A stretch of DNA of 59,668 nt from contig CAJWHT010000008.1 in NCBI GenBank assembly GCA_913041495.1, forward strand, positions 1 to 59,668, in the 5' to 3' direction. Shown here piece after piece: positions 1-8,445 of the stretch; position 1 is the first letter of the stretch, and each line of letters begins with the position of its first letter. This DNA comes from an uncultured Desulfobacteraceae bacterium (GTDB taxonomy: Bacteria > Desulfobacterota > Desulfobacteria > Desulfobacterales > Desulfobacteraceae). Made by a program: the position numbers and the translations under genes. The notes below the pieces were generated by a model. It was not told the DNA's origin. It ran no database searches and saw only the letters and a list, made by a program, of their open reading frames with translations.

Positions 1-1
1 C

Positions 2-604
2 ATCTATGTGGACAGCCCCCTGGCGTCCAACATTACAACGGTGTTCGGAGAGCATCCGGAAGTCTATGATCGGGAAACCCATGCGGCCTTCCTGGAAAAG
101 GGGCTGAACCCCTTTTACTTTGACAGCATCAAGTTCGTGGAGACCGTGGAGGAGTCCATGAACCTTACCCGGGACAACACGCCCCACGTGGTGATTTCCG
201 CCTCGGGCATGTGTGAGGCCGGACGTATTCTCCATCATCTGCGCTATAAGATACACGACCCCAAAAATACCGTCCTGCTGGTGGGCTACATGGCACAGCA
301 TACCCTGGGCCGGCGGCTGGAGGAGTTAGGAAGCTTGAAGGGTGAGGATGGAGACGCCGCCCCGGAAGTTAAAATCCTTGGCAAGTCCTATCCCCTGCAC
401 GCCAGTGTGGAGAAAATCGGTGGGTTCAGCGCCCACGCCGACCGCCATGAACTCATGCGGGTGATCACCGAATCCAACCTCCGGGTGAACCGGGTGGCAG
501 TGGTTCACGGAGAAGCCTCTCAAAGTGAGGCGCTTGCCCGGCGGCTGAATGAAAAAGGGCTGAGTACCGTAGTGCCTCAGCCCGGGGATCGTATTTCATT
601 GTAA
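2..604 (+). CDS. MBL-fold/beta-CASP RNA-metabolizing protein, C-terminal part
   Basis: The gene runs in from the left edge; about 200 codons remain and the reading frame is open from base 2, so the true start is outside the window. The visible part begins with IYVDSPLAS, which belongs to the beta-CASP domain. It continues through SASGMCEAGRILHHL and GYMAQHTLGRRL, and ends in an RMMBL-type segment with GGFSAHADRHEL near residues 140-150. Family knowledge: such proteins are zinc-dependent ribonucleases or mRNA 3'-end-processing-like nucleases. The N-terminal HxHxDH zinc site lies outside the window, so activity cannot be judged. The call rests on the RMMBL and beta-CASP motifs. Confidence 0.88.
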   Translation: MYVDSPLASNITTVFGEHPEVYDRETHAAFLEKGLNPFYFDSIKFVETVEESMNLTRDNTPHVVISASGMCEAGRILHHLRYKIHDPKNTVLLVGYMAQHTLGRRLEELGSLKGEDGDAAPEVKILGKSYPLHASVEKIGGFSAHADRHELMRVITESNLRVNRVAVVHGEASQSEALARRLNEKGLSTVVPQPGDRISL

Positions 605-620
605 AATGTTGATTGTTTGT

Positions 621-746
621 ACCTCCTAACAAGATTGACGTCTTGAAAGTTTATCTTGTTGTGCTTATACTTGTGGGTGACAACCCGGTGTAACAGCCGG
701 TATGATACGACCCCAAACTTGCGGCGTTCTTACTGCCGCAGGAGGT
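621..746 (+). promoter_or_regulatory. Possible structured leader upstream of a 58-residue gene
   Basis: The 147-base gap after the MBL gene has several small inverted repeats. AACAAGAT (628-635) pairs with ATCTTGTT (653-660), a GGGT/ACCC hairpin follows, and TGCGGC/GCCGCA forms a hairpin just before the ribosome binding site. ACCTCCT at 621-627 is an exact complement of the Shine-Dalgarno AGGAGGT at 740-746. If both are on one transcript, the ribosome binding site could be sequestered. No known riboswitch class was recognised. The structure is inference from base pairing only. Confidence 0.3.
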
Positions 747-751
747 GAATA

Positions 752-928
752 ATGGTAAAATCAGTCAACATCAATGCAAAAGAATGCTGCCTTAAGGAAA
801 AAGATCGTCTGGTCAAGGAGCTTTACGCCTGTGACTATGACACCACCAGCATGGAAGAAAGATCGCTGTGCTATAAATGGGCGGCGAAAAAGAGCGGCCG
901 GCGCCACCGGGCGTGCATGATTTCCTGA
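752..928 (+). CDS. Small cysteine-containing hypothetical protein, 58 aa
   Basis: The start ATG sits six bases after a strong AGGAGG, which strongly supports a real gene despite its size. The product is basic (KSGRRHR near the C-terminus) and has five cysteines, including a CC pair at residues 12-13. It shows no signal peptide or membrane segment. It lies 31 bases upstream of another small gene in the same direction, so the two are probably co-transcribed. The cysteines hint at metal or redox chemistry, but I do not recognise the family. Confidence 0.6.
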   Translation: MVKSVNINAKECCLKEKDRLVKELYACDYDTTSMEERSLCYKWAAKKSGRRHRACMIS

Positions 929-959
929 TGTAAACATCCCGGCCCTGAAGGAGGACAAT

Positions 960-1223
960 ATGGACGCTTTTGTCATGGACAACGAAACGGCCTGTGTTGT
1001 GGATCTGAACATATTGAACACCCACAACGAAAAGGGCTGTGAAGCCTGTAACCAAAAGTTTAATCTCGGGGATACCGTGGTGATGGCCTGCGGGGCCTGG
1101 GATGACGGGGGCGCCCGTCTCATTCACGAACGCGAAGCGACCTTTGATCCCAAAACCCGGGCCTGGTATGAACGCAAATACTACCGGGCGTTAAAAATGA
1201 AGGCAAATGAGAACATAAATTGA
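960..1223 (+). CDS. Hypothetical protein, 87 aa
   Basis: A good ribosome binding site (AAGGAGG, five bases before the ATG) supports the start. The protein is small and soluble. Residues 33-36 form a CEAC motif in the context KGCEACNQKF, a third cysteine follows at MACGAW, and a histidine follows in LIHERE. A treble-clef-like or knuckle-like zinc site is possible but not shown. It follows the 58-residue gene with a 31-base gap, suggesting an operon. Its stop lies one base from the stop of the converging hypothetical gene on the other strand. Family not recognised. Confidence 0.6.
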   Translation: MDAFVMDNETACVVDLNILNTHNEKGCEACNQKFNLGDTVVMACGAWDDGGARLIHEREATFDPKTRAWYERKYYRALKMKANENIN

Positions 1224-1224
1224 C

Positions 1225-1719
1225 CTAGTTGGGGGGCTGAGCCTTTACGATTGCCATGTCCGTTCCCCGGGCAGAGAGGGTCAGCCCCCGCCCCACCGTT
1301 TCTTCAAGTTCAAATGGAAACCAAAGCTCATACATTTCAGGGCATACTGCAAAGACCTGGGTGGTCAAGGCCCCCAGAATCTTTGAATAGAATTTGCTCG
1401 CCTTTCCGTCTTTTGCCTCTTCGGTAAGATCCAGAAGAAAAACCACCCGTGCCCGGCCTGTGGCCTTGTCCGTTTTTGCGGCCAGAAACGGCGGTGCAGG
1501 TTTGTCGCCGTTGAAGGACACCCGGCAGAAACCGCAGGCTGCAAATTCATCCAGCAGGGTATCAAGTTCCCCTGGCGCCAGGGTGTCCTGCCGAAGGTTT
1601 ATGCATTTTCCCCCTGAAACAATAATGTTTAGATTTTTTTCTTGGATATAGGATTTAACCGCCTTGTATATCCGGCGGTCCCCCAGCATTTCCTGGTTGA
1701 TATCTTCAAATTTCATCAT
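1225..1719 (-). CDS. Hypothetical protein downstream of HD-GYP regulator, 164 aa
   Basis: The frame is open further upstream, but the likely start is the ATG pair at 1714-1719 (protein begins MMKFEDINQE). It lies 10 bases after the stop of the HD-GYP gene, consistent with translational coupling; the ribosome binding site itself is weak. The protein is soluble, without membrane segments. It contains GGKCINLRQDT and a C-terminal half rich in hydrophobic strands (ARVVFLLDLTEEAKD). I do not recognise a domain. Position suggests a function linked to the HD-GYP response regulator, for example as an accessory or output partner. This is inference. Confidence 0.6.
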   Translation of the reverse strand: MMKFEDINQEMLGDRRIYKAVKSYIQEKNLNIIVSGGKCINLRQDTLAPGELDTLLDEFAACGFCRVSFNGDKPAPPFLAAKTDKATGRARVVFLLDLTEEAKDGKASKFYSKILGALTTQVFAVCPEMYELWFPFELEETVGRGLTLSARGTDMAIVKAQPPN

Positions 1720-1729
1720 GGTTCTTTTT

Positions 1730-2827
1730 TTACTCGCTGTAGGTGTCCCGGATGGCTTCGAAGGCCGGGCGCAGATGGCGTATGGCTCTGAATATGTTGG
1801 GGTCCAGGTGGGGGCCGGCACATTCTTGAAGTTCCTGCCAGGCGGCTTCCGGGGAAAAGGCCTGCTTGTATGAGCGCTCAGACCGAAGGGCGTCGTAGAC
1901 GTCGGCGTAGGCCACGATGCGGCCGGGCAGGGGAATGGCATCGCCTGCCAGCCCCAAGGGATATCCGTTGCCGTCCCAGCGTTCATGGTGGGACATGGCG
2001 ATGGTGGCGGCGTATTCCCTGACCTTTGCTCCCATCTTCAGTTCCGGTGGTGTCTGGGTCTTCAGGGCGTAGAATTCCTGCATTCCCCTGGGTTTCATCA
2101 GGAGGATATCCGCCCCGATTTTGCAGTGGTGCTTCATGATTTCCATCTCCCCGGGGGTGAGCCTGCCCTGTTTGAGAAGGATACCGTCGGGGATACCTAT
2201 CTTGCCCAGGTCGTGGAGGGACGCGGTGAGAAATATCAGTTCTATTTCCCTGTCGGGCAGCCCAAGGGCCTGGGCGATCAGGCGGCTGATGTGGCTGACC
2301 CGCATGACATGGTCGCCGGTCTCCTCATCCCTGAGCTCTCCGGCCTTGGCCAGCCGCCACACCAGATCGTGGTGGAGAAATTCCAGTTCCCGGGTCCGTT
2401 TTTTTACCTTGGCTTCCAGGGTGGTGTTCTGCCGCCGCATTTTATCTTCATAGGATTTGAGGCGCAGGGCGGAAATGAGCCTGGCCACCAGGTCTTCGGG
2501 GTTGATGGGTTTGTTCAAAAGATCTGTGGCCCCGTATTCCAGGGCCCGGCGCTTGAGGGCCGTGTCCGCGTCTCCGGTGAGTACAATCACGGGGATGCGG
2601 CTGGTATGGTCTGCCTCCTGAAGGATTTCCAGAAGATCGAACCCGGATTTGCCCGGCATGTTGGCGTCGGTGACGATTACATCAATGTCATGGGCGTTGA
2701 TCTGGGTTACCGCCTCATCCACGCTTTGGGCAAAACAGAGGCGCCATTCATCCCGCCGGTGGTGCAGCATCCGCTCCACCCCTTTGAGGTAATGCGCTTC
2801 ATCATCCACAAAAAGCAGTCGATTCAT
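1730..2827 (-). CDS. Response regulator with HD-GYP c-di-GMP phosphodiesterase domain
   Basis: The 365-residue protein has an N-terminal receiver domain (acidic D8/D9, phospho-acceptor D54 in VTDANMPG, conserved K106). A short helical linker of about residues 125-155 follows, then an HD-GYP domain. The HD pair is at 205-206 (SLHDLGKIG) and HHERWDGNGYP at 280-290 carries the family signature. Known role: HD-GYP proteins hydrolyse c-di-GMP to GMP or pGpG, here probably gated by phosphorylation. All expected metal ligands visible in these motifs are kept. No sensor kinase gene is adjacent. It precedes a 164-residue hypothetical gene with a 10-base gap. Confidence 0.93.
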   Translation of the reverse strand: MNRLLFVDDEAHYLKGVERMLHHRRDEWRLCFAQSVDEAVTQINAHDIDVIVTDANMPGKSGFDLLEILQEADHTSRIPVIVLTGDADTALKRRALEYGATDLLNKPINPEDLVARLISALRLKSYEDKMRRQNTTLEAKVKKRTRELEFLHHDLVWRLAKAGELRDEETGDHVMRVSHISRLIAQALGLPDREIELIFLTASLHDLGKIGIPDGILLKQGRLTPGEMEIMKHHCKIGADILLMKPRGMQEFYALKTQTPPELKMGAKVREYAATIAMSHHERWDGNGYPLGLAGDAIPLPGRIVAYADVYDALRSERSYKQAFSPEAAWQELQECAGPHLDPNIFRAIRHLRPAFEAIRDTYSE

Positions 2828-2989
2828 GACATTCTAAGCCCTAAAACAATACCCTTTCAGCCTATAACCCAGGCGCTATTCTGACACGGTTTATCAAAGT
2901 GATCAATGAATTTTATGTGACAGGGTCAGATCGCGCACCTAAGTGGTTTTAGGCGGTGTTGTATGCACGTCCAATGACTGTCATGGCCG

Positions 2990-3886
2990 TTATTCCGCCC
3001 CGAATTCAGAGGGCTTGAGCCGGGTGAGATATTCGACCAGGGCCTTGTTTTTTTCAAAGGCCAGTTTTTCTTTTTTGATGAAGATGTTGAAGTGGTCTGC
3101 TCCGGGCTGGATGCCCGGAAAAGGGTCCACCAATATCTTTTCTGCAAGTTCACGGATAACGGTGTATTTGGGGACGAAGCCTATGCCTAAGCCGGCAATG
3201 GCACCGTTGATAATGCCCCGGATATGGTTGATCTGGACCACTTGTTTCAAGCAGGCCTGTTTGCTTTCAGGGATGGCGGTGATGAAGTGCCGCCACCAGG
3301 CCAACTGCTTGTCGTTGGAAAGGATGTTGATCCCGGAAAGGTCCTCTAAGGTGTCTATCCCGTGTTCCTTGAGAAATGCCGGAGAGGCAATGGTAACGTA
3401 TTGCTCCTGGAAGAGGTGGAAGGTTTCCAGATTCGGCAGGGCATGGGGGATGCAGTCCACGACGAGATCCACCTCATCCCTGGCTAAAGGCGTTTCCAGG
3501 TGGTGGGAAAAGTAAAAGTCCAGATGGATGTCCGGATGGGTGTCAAGAAAGTCCCGGATGTGATTGATCAGGATGGTGGTGCCGAATTCCACGGGGCTGC
3601 CCAGCCGGATGCTGACCCTGGCTTCATGCCTGTACCGGGAGACCTCCTGGTCCGCCCGTTCGATCTCGTAGAAAATCTTTTCGCAGGAGCGGTAGAGGGC
3701 GTAGCCGGCAGGGGTCAGATCCAGCACTTTGCCCTGCCGGACGATCAGGGGGGTGTCCACGGAAGCTTCCAGTTTTTTGATGGCATGGCTGACGGCAGAC
3801 TGGGTGACAAAGAGGTGTTCTGCCGCCCGGGTGAAATTTTTCACCTTTGCCAGGGTAAAAAAGGTTTTCAGGTGATAGAGATCCAT
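2990..3886 (-). CDS. LysR-family transcriptional regulator (divergent from ALDH genes)
   Basis: The product has 298 residues, normal for the family. The N-terminal winged helix-turn-helix is clear (residues 1-65: MDLYHLKTFFTLAKVKNFT, then TQSAVSHAIKKLE). The C-terminal two thirds form the periplasmic-binding-protein-like effector domain (RLGSPVEFGTT onward). It is transcribed away from the aldehyde dehydrogenase pair across a 115-base gap containing a dyad. In LysR systems this arrangement usually means control of the divergent genes with the pathway intermediate as inducer. Which ligand it binds cannot be read from the sequence. Confidence 0.92.
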   Translation of the reverse strand: MDLYHLKTFFTLAKVKNFTRAAEHLFVTQSAVSHAIKKLEASVDTPLIVRQGKVLDLTPAGYALYRSCEKIFYEIERADQEVSRYRHEARVSIRLGSPVEFGTTILINHIRDFLDTHPDIHLDFYFSHHLETPLARDEVDLVVDCIPHALPNLETFHLFQEQYVTIASPAFLKEHGIDTLEDLSGINILSNDKQLAWWRHFITAIPESKQACLKQVVQINHIRGIINGAIAGLGIGFVPKYTVIRELAEKILVDPFPGIQPGADHFNIFIKKEKLAFEKNKALVEYLTRLKPSEFGAE

Positions 3887-3900
3887 GATCAGTATGATCC

Positions 3901-3932
3901 AAATTCATGATTTCGATAAATATTATGAATTT
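3901..3932. promoter_or_regulatory. Candidate LysR operator dyad
   Basis: AAATTCAT at 3901-3908 and ATGAATTT at 3925-3932 are a perfect 8-base inverted repeat with a 16-base AT-rich spacer. It lies 15 bases upstream of the lysR start and about 70 bases before the ALDH7 start. It contains the T-N11-A type spacing typical of LysR sites. Position between divergent genes supports a shared operator. Confidence 0.45.
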
Positions 3933-4001
3933 TACTTTAGCAGTTCTGTGGTTATATTACAAGTATCCATCATCCAAACACCTGCAAAAGGAGGTTAAAC
4001 C

Positions 4002-5582
4002 ATGAAAAACGGTCTGGCGCAAAGCACCATAAATGATATTTTACATACCCTGGGAATAATCCCCATGGACGCGGGGGCGAATCCCGGCGCCACCTCCGGC
4101 AGCAGTGCGGGATGGATCGAAACAGAGGGCCCTGAACTGGTCAGCTACTCACCTGTCAACGGCCAGCCCCTGGCCAGGATCAGGACGGCCCGCCGGGAAG
4201 ATTACGAAACCCTTATGAAGCGTGCCCAAGAGGCGTTTAACACCTTCCGGATGACACCGGCCCCCAAACGGGGGGAAATGGTCCGGGAAATCGGCAATGC
4301 CCTCAGGGAAAAAAAAGATGCCCTGGGCGCCCTGATTTCCCTTGAAGCCGGTAAAATTCTGGCCGAAGGCCAGGGGGAAGTCCAGGAGATGATCGATATC
4401 GCTGATTTTTCCGTGGGGCTGAGCCGCCAGCTTTACGGCCTGACCATGCATTCCGAACGCCCGGAACACCGGATGTATGAGCAGTGGCATCCCCTTGGCA
4501 TCGTGGGGATCATCACCGCCTTTAACTTTCCTGCGGCGGTCTGGTCCTGGAATGCCCTGATCGCAGGTGTCTGCGGCGATGCCAACATGTTCAAGCCCAG
4601 CTCAAAAACGCCGCTTACCGCCATTGCCATCCAGAACATCATCGCACCGGTGGTGGATAAATTCGGGGCGGACGGTATCTTCAACATGGTGATCGGCTCC
4701 CGCACAGACGTGGGAGAACCCATGCTCCATGACCCGCGCATCCCTTTGATCTCCGCCACCGGCAGCACGGCCATGGGCAAGCATGTGGGGCAAGTTGTGG
4801 GGGGGCGTTTGGGCAAAAGCCTGCTGGAACTGGGGGGGAACAACGCCATCATCGTCACCGAGGATGCGGATATGGACATGGCCATCCGGGCCACCCTGTT
4901 CGGTGCCGTGGGCACGGCGGGCCAGCGCTGTACTTCCACCCGGCGGATCATTGTGCAGTCTTCGGTCAAAGAGACCTTTGTCAAACGTCTGGTGGCCGCT
5001 TACAAACAGGTGAAAATCGGCAATCCCCTGGATGAATCCACCCTCATGGGGCCGCTTATCGATGAAGGGGCCGCAGAAGCCATGGACCGGGCCCTTGAGG
5101 CCGTGGTGGCCCAGGGGGGAGAAATTCTGTACGGCGGGGGAAGGGCGACGTTGGACGGCCTTGAAGGCGGCAGTTACGTGATTCCGGCTGTTGTGGCTGC
5201 GGAAAACCACTACCCTGTCGTTCAGGAAGAGACCTTTGCCCCCATTCTTTATATCATCGAATATGACAGTTTCGACCAGGCCATCGACCTGCACAACGGG
5301 GTGCCCCAGGGGCTTTCCTCTGCCATATTTACAGGCTCCGTACACTACCAGGAAGGCTTTCTCTCCCACAGGGGATCGGACTGCGGCATTGCCAATGTGA
5401 ATATCGGTACCTCCGGGGCAGAGATCGGCGGTGCCTTCGGCGGGGAAAAGGAAACCGGCGGCGGCCGGGAGTCCGGCTCAGACGCCTGGAAGATTTACAT
5501 GAGACGACAGACCAACACCATTAACTGGGGCAGGGAGCTTCCCCTGGCCCAGGGAATTGAATTTAATATCAGTGAGGATTAA
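4002..5582 (+). CDS. amaB: ALDH7-type aldehyde dehydrogenase (alpha-aminoadipate semialdehyde dehydrogenase-like)
   Basis: The 526-residue protein is an NAD(P)-dependent aldehyde dehydrogenase of the ALDH7 group. N175 (TAFNFP), general base E276 in the ALDH7-specific ELGGNNA, and nucleophile C310 in GTAGQRCTSTRR are all present. ALDH7 enzymes oxidise alpha-aminoadipate-6-semialdehyde (in equilibrium with piperideine-6-carboxylate) in lysine breakdown, and related aldehydes. The start has a strong AAGGAGG. It is directly followed by an ALDH4 gene after one base. The symbol is by subfamily resemblance only; substrate is not proven by sequence. An N-terminal extension of about 40 residues precedes the conserved domain. 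Confidence 0.85.
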   Translation: MKNGLAQSTINDILHTLGIIPMDAGANPGATSGSSAGWIETEGPELVSYSPVNGQPLARIRTARREDYETLMKRAQEAFNTFRMTPAPKRGEMVREIGNALREKKDALGALISLEAGKILAEGQGEVQEMIDIADFSVGLSRQLYGLTMHSERPEHRMYEQWHPLGIVGIITAFNFPAAVWSWNALIAGVCGDANMFKPSSKTPLTAIAIQNIIAPVVDKFGADGIFNMVIGSRTDVGEPMLHDPRIPLISATGSTAMGKHVGQVVGGRLGKSLLELGGNNAIIVTEDADMDMAIRATLFGAVGTAGQRCTSTRRIIVQSSVKETFVKRLVAAYKQVKIGNPLDESTLMGPLIDEGAAEAMDRALEAVVAQGGEILYGGGRATLDGLEGGSYVIPAVVAAENHYPVVQEETFAPILYIIEYDSFDQAIDLHNGVPQGLSSAIFTGSVHYQEGFLSHRGSDCGIANVNIGTSGAEIGGAFGGEKETGGGRESGSDAWKIYMRRQTNTINWGRELPLAQGIEFNISED

Positions 5583-5583
5583 A

Positions 5584-7215
5584 ATGACCAACAGCGTATA
5601 TACATTACCCGCCCCCTACAATGAGCCCGTTAAAGACTATGCGCCGGGCAGCCCGGAACGGGCCGCCCTCAAGGCCGAACTCACCCGCCAGCTAAATGAT
5701 TCAGTGGAGGTGCCGGTGATCATTAACGGACAGGCGGTCCGTACCGGCAACGTCCGGGAAATCGTCTGCCCCCACGACCACAGCAGAGCGCTGGGCACCT
5801 TCCACATGGCCGGAGAAGATGAGATCCATGCGGCCATTGATGCGGCAATGGCCGCAAAACCTTTCTGGGAAGCCATGGACTGGCAGGAGCGGGCGGCCAT
5901 CTTCCTGAAAGCCGCCGATCTGATGTCCCAGAAATATACGGCAAAGATCAACGCCGCAACCATGCTGGGACAGTCCAAGAACGCTTTCCAGGCGGAAATC
6001 GACAGTACCTGTGAACTGGCGGATTTCCTCCGGTTCAACGTCAAGTTCATGGAGGAGATTTATACGGGCCAGCCCCGGTCCGGCCGCGGGATCTGGAACC
6101 GCACCGAATACCGTCCCCTGGAGGGCTTTATTTTTGCCCTGAGCCCCTTTAATTTCACCGCCATCGCAGGCAATCTGAGTTCCGCCCCTGCCATGATGGG
6201 CAACACCGTGGTATGGAAACCCGCATCCACCGCCGTGCTGTCCGGTTATTTCATCATGGAGATCTTTAAGGAGGCCGGCCTGCCCGACGGCGTGATCAAC
6301 TTTATCCCGGGCCGCGGCTCCCAGATCGGCAGAATCCTGCTTTCCCACAGGGACCTTGCAGGGATTCACTTTACGGGCTCCACCGGGGTGTTCCAGACCC
6401 TGTGGCAGAAAACCGGTGAACATATCGACACCTACACATCCTACCCCAGGATTGTGGGAGAAACCGGCGGCAAAGATTATATCTTTGTCCATCCGTCCGC
6501 TGATGTGACCCAGGCCGCCACTGCGGCTGTCCGGGGAGCATTTGAATACCAGGGACAAAAATGTTCCGCCTGCTCCCGTCTCTACCTGCCTAAATCCCTC
6601 TGGCCTGCGTTTGAAGAACGCTTGGGCGAACAGATCAAGGAAATCAAGATGGGACCGGTAACGGATTTTTCCAACTTCGTGAACGCCGTGATCGATGAAA
6701 AGGCCTTCGACACTATCGCAGGCTACATCGAACGGGCCGAAAACTCGGAAGATGCCGAGGTGATCATCGGCGGTGAGCGAGATAAATCCCGGGGGTATTA
6801 CATCCAGCCCACGGTGATTCTGGCCAAGGAACCGGACTACGAAACCATGGCCGAGGAGATTTTCGGCCCGGTGCTTACCATTTTTGTTTATCCTGATGAT
6901 GATCTTGAGGCCACCCTGGACCTTTTGGACAGCACCTCCGCCTATGCCCTCACCGGTGCGATCTTTGCCAGGGACCGCGGTGTGGTCAACCATCTGATGG
7001 CACGCCTGACCCATACGGCCGGCAATTTTTACATCAACGATAAGCCCACCGGTGCCGTGGTGGGGCAGCAGCCATTCGGCGGTTCCCGGAAAAGCGGGAC
7101 CAACGACAAGGCCGGCAGCCCCTTAAACCTTCTGCGATGGACATCCCCTAGAACCATCAAAGAAACCTTTGTCCCCCCTGAAGATTTCAGATATCCCTTT
7201 ATGGACGAATCCTGA
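5584..7215 (+). CDS. ALDH4-type 1-pyrroline-5-carboxylate dehydrogenase
   Basis: The chosen ATG at 5584 comes one base after the preceding stop, with GTGAGG overlapping the end of that gene. A start 9 codons earlier in frame would overlap the ALDH7 gene without benefit. The 543-residue product matches the length of stand-alone ALDH4 enzymes. It has SPFNFTAIAGNL (cofactor loop), E293 in GETGGKD and catalytic C327 in YQGQKCSACSR. ALDH4 converts glutamate-5-semialdehyde to glutamate in proline, arginine and ornithine breakdown. No proline dehydrogenase gene is adjacent. Pairing with ALDH7 under one LysR suggests joint use in amino acid catabolism. Confidence 0.88.
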   Translation: MTNSVYTLPAPYNEPVKDYAPGSPERAALKAELTRQLNDSVEVPVIINGQAVRTGNVREIVCPHDHSRALGTFHMAGEDEIHAAIDAAMAAKPFWEAMDWQERAAIFLKAADLMSQKYTAKINAATMLGQSKNAFQAEIDSTCELADFLRFNVKFMEEIYTGQPRSGRGIWNRTEYRPLEGFIFALSPFNFTAIAGNLSSAPAMMGNTVVWKPASTAVLSGYFIMEIFKEAGLPDGVINFIPGRGSQIGRILLSHRDLAGIHFTGSTGVFQTLWQKTGEHIDTYTSYPRIVGETGGKDYIFVHPSADVTQAATAAVRGAFEYQGQKCSACSRLYLPKSLWPAFEERLGEQIKEIKMGPVTDFSNFVNAVIDEKAFDTIAGYIERAENSEDAEVIIGGERDKSRGYYIQPTVILAKEPDYETMAEEIFGPVLTIFVYPDDDLEATLDLLDSTSAYALTGAIFARDRGVVNHLMARLTHTAGNFYINDKPTGAVVGQQPFGGSRKSGTNDKAGSPLNLLRWTSPRTIKETFVPPEDFRYPFMDES

Positions 7216-7234
7216 TTCCCCACACATCAGGCAT

Positions 7235-7286
7235 ATACCGTAAACGGCAGCCGCAGGTTTTACTTGTATTCTGCCTTTTACGGTAT
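7235..7286 (+). terminator. Long-stem hairpin after ALDH operon
   Basis: ATACCGTAAACGGCAG (7235-7250) pairs with CTGCCTTTTACGGTAT (7271-7286) with one mismatch and a 20-base loop. It sits 20 bases after the ALDH4 stop. There is only a short T-rich tail, so it may act as a weak terminator or an mRNA-stabilising hairpin. Confidence 0.5.
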
Positions 7287-7318
7287 TATGCTTTTCGGAT
7301 TGTTTCCTAAATACAGGG

Positions 7319-8434
7319 GTGACCGTGGCGAATCTGAAGCAGGACATATCCCCGCGGGTGTTGGATGATTTGAAGAAGAGGTCACTGGCGGGGGTTTTTA
7401 CTTACACCATAGCGCTTTGCGTGGTGCTTTTTCCTGACGGCTATTACTACCGTAATCCCCAGATGTCCAATTGGTTTCTCTGGCTGATCACAGGTATCTG
7501 TGTGCTTCGGCTGATCCAGCTTTTTATTGAATCAAAATTCATATCCCGGCCCACCCGGCTGAATACCTGCCTATTCTGGGTGGGGGTGGTTGTGACCGGT
7601 TTGATATGGGGGGTATTGTCTGCCATTGTCATGGTGCAGCCCGGAGAGGAAAACGTCAAACTGATGATGCTGGTATGCACCATCGGCATCTGCTCGGGCG
7701 GATGTTCGGCATTCAGCCCTGATTTGCGCCTTGCGCTGGTGTTCAATGTGTTTATCCTATGGCCGAGTATTTTTGCCCTGGCCACGGTGACGGAGAATTT
7801 TCCGCTTGTCAGTCTTCTGGTGATGTTTTCCACCTATATGGCCTTTATGTCCAGCCGCCAGAACACCGAGTACTGGACTGCCCTGAACAATGAGACCCTG
7901 CTGAAAGAAAAAACCCGGGACCTTGAAAAACTATCGAACATGGACGGGCTCACCGGGCTTTACAACCGCAGGTTTTTTGATACGGCATTCAAGCTGGCCT
8001 GGCAGCGGGCATTGCGGAACCGTCAGCGGCTTTCCCTGATCATCTGCGATATTGACTATTTCAAACAGGTGAATGACGCCCATGGCCATCAGGCCGGTGA
8101 CGAGTTCCTCAGAACCATGGCCCATACCCTGACCCAGGTGTTCAAACGCCAGACCGATATCGTGGCCAGATACGGTGGTGAAGAATTTGTGGTGCTCATT
8201 GAAGATGCCGGTGACGGACGGGCGGTGGAGCTTTCGGAGCGGTTCCGGCGGCAGATGGCAGACAACCGGGTGCGCTTTGAGGCCCGTACCATCCGGGCAA
8301 CCGTTTCCTTAGGGGTGGCCGAAGAGGTACCGGCAGCGGACACACAAAGAGAATCCCTGCTTGCCCGGGCCGATGCCATGCTCTACAAGGCCAAGCAGAG
8401 CGGCCGGAACCGCGTGGCCGTCTATACGGATTGA
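7319..8434 (+). CDS. Membrane-bound diguanylate cyclase (GGDEF)
   Basis: The N-terminal half (residues 22-178) has about six hydrophobic membrane segments without a recognised sensor family. A short helical linker (LLKEKTRDLEKL) leads to a GGDEF domain from about residue 205. The active-site motif is GGEEF at 286-290. The inhibitory-site motif RxxD (R277-D280) sits at the correct five-residue distance, so product feedback inhibition is expected. Substrate contacts DIDYFKQVND and HGHQAGDEFL are intact. The enzyme makes c-di-GMP from two GTP, opposing the HD-GYP protein upstream. The start is GTG at 7319; GTG at 7325 is an alternative. Confidence 0.93.
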   Translation: MTVANLKQDISPRVLDDLKKRSLAGVFTYTIALCVVLFPDGYYYRNPQMSNWFLWLITGICVLRLIQLFIESKFISRPTRLNTCLFWVGVVVTGLIWGVLSAIVMVQPGEENVKLMMLVCTIGICSGGCSAFSPDLRLALVFNVFILWPSIFALATVTENFPLVSLLVMFSTYMAFMSSRQNTEYWTALNNETLLKEKTRDLEKLSNMDGLTGLYNRRFFDTAFKLAWQRALRNRQRLSLIICDIDYFKQVNDAHGHQAGDEFLRTMAHTLTQVFKRQTDIVARYGGEEFVVLIEDAGDGRAVELSERFRRQMADNRVRFEARTIRATVSLGVAEEVPAADTQRESLLARADAMLYKAKQSGRNRVAVYTD

Positions 8435-8445
8435 CTCCTCCGCAA

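Noticed and set aside
661-746. Known riboswitch class (c-di-GMP, cobalamin, SAM, TPP)
   Set aside because: None of the conserved core sequences of these classes could be found in the leader.
1985-2884. Long plus-strand frames opposite HD-GYP, cyclase, PstB and other genes
   Set aside because: GC-rich genes commonly have open antisense frames; none shows a family motif or a ribosome binding site.
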